Positions 38,153-38,240 of a DNA stretch of 38,240 bases are shown one piece after another. The position numbers and the translations under genes were made by a program. A model generated the notes under the pieces. The model saw only the letters and a program-made list of their open reading frames with translations. It was not told the origin of the DNA and searched no databases. The first letter of the stretch is position 1, and each line of letters begins with the position of its first letter. The stretch lies in assembly GCA_018713255.1 (NCBI GenBank), contig DVFL01000032.1, positions 1 through 38,240 on the forward strand, read 5' to 3'. The stretch is from Candidatus Cottocaccamicrobium excrementipullorum (GTDB lineage: Bacteria; Bacillota; Clostridia; Lachnospirales; Lachnospiraceae).

Positions 38153-38167
38153 ATAGACATGATCTAT
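38153..38167. promoter_or_regulatory. LysR-type operator ATAG-N7-CTAT upstream of the last gene
   Basis: ATAG-ACATGAT-CTAT extends to a 15-bp dyad ATAGA-N5-TCTAT. About 10 nt downstream is an extended -10, TGG-TAGAAT (38175-38183). The box overlaps the expected -35, so binding here would more likely repress, or activate by direct contact. Confidence 0.58.
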
Positions 38168-38225
38168 AGCCGTTTGGTAGAATTAAGTCACCACAACAAA
38201 ACCCATCAAAGGAGGCTATAGAACC

Positions 38226-38240
38226 ATGTCCGATAAGATT
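38226..38240 (+). CDS. Start of an unidentified gene, cut by the window end
   Basis: ATG at 38226 is preceded by AAAGGAGG with good spacing, and five codons (MSDKI) are visible before the window ends. Product unknown. It follows the tandem lysR genes on the same strand after a 129-nt gap with its own LysR-type box. Confidence 0.65.

Noticed and set aside
1-38240. CRISPR arrays, insertion sequences, integrases or phage genes
   Set aside because: No regularly spaced repeats, transposase motifs, attachment-site duplications or phage proteins were seen in the translated frames.

Overview
The window reads as chromosome of a spore-forming, anaerobic Firmicute, most likely a Lachnospiraceae / Clostridium cluster XIVa relative. 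That placement is inferred from the mazG-hup-yabO-yabP-yabQ-divIC-spoIIE-tilS-hpt-ftsH gene order, strong AGGAGG ribosome sites, frequent TTG/GTG starts and typical clostridial families (DUF951, DUF554, YabP, YabQ). No transposase, CRISPR array, rRNA or phage gene was seen.

Layout. 1-3.8 kb: tRNA-Tyr, a secreted GH25 muramidase and a GH13 neopullulanase-like enzyme, all minus strand. 3.8-11.3 kb: a conserved minus-strand housekeeping and sporulation cluster reading mazG, hup, the S4 RNA-binding protein, yabP, yabQ, divIC, spoIIE, tilS, hpt, ftsH. 11.4-12.7 kb: a DUF554 membrane protein with a PadR-type operator, convergent with a padR gene. 12.8-14.2 kb: rpsF-ssb-rpsR with a structured leader, preceded by DUF951. 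14.2-18.6 kb: aldo/keto reductase, sirtuin, Eis-like acetyltransferase, DUF2156 protein and a zinc-ribbon membrane protein. 18.7-20.9 kb: a GlgX/isoamylase-type debranching enzyme on the plus strand. 21-22 kb: a cluster of very small genes with a PadR regulator. 22-24.3 kb: a two-subunit chromate-type transporter divergent from a LysR regulator. 24.4-27.1 kb: an orphan solute-binding lipoprotein, apparently coupled to a short upstream ORF, divergent from an AraC regulator. 27.1-32.6 kb: a contracted exopolysaccharide locus (small HTH regulator, unknown small protein, fused chain-length/BY-kinase protein, CpsB-type phosphatase, and an LCP domain fused in frame to a flippase). 32.6-38.2 kb: two tandem esterases and an SLC13-type transporter, divergent from two overlapping LysR genes, then the first codons of another gene.

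Most interesting observations. (1) Upstream of yabP a sigma-E-like promoter is nested in a 10-bp inverted repeat that buries the yabP ribosome site only in read-through mRNA; transcripts from the sigma-E promoter would lack the blocking arm. This would be a built-in switch keeping a sporulation gene silent inside a vegetative operon. (2) All three LysR-associated intergenic regions carry the same ATAG-N7-CTAT box. (3) The exopolysaccharide locus looks collapsed: an LCP enzyme cut mid-domain is joined to a flippase, no glycosyltransferase genes remain, and the tyrosine kinase P-loop has Ala for Gly. (4) SpoIIE lacks its membrane region. (5) Both tandem esterases appear to have Cys where the family's catalytic Asp is expected. 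(6) A 32-bp PadR-type operator sits on the DUF554 promoter.

All family assignments come from reading the translated sequence without database searches. Promoters and structures were found by eye.
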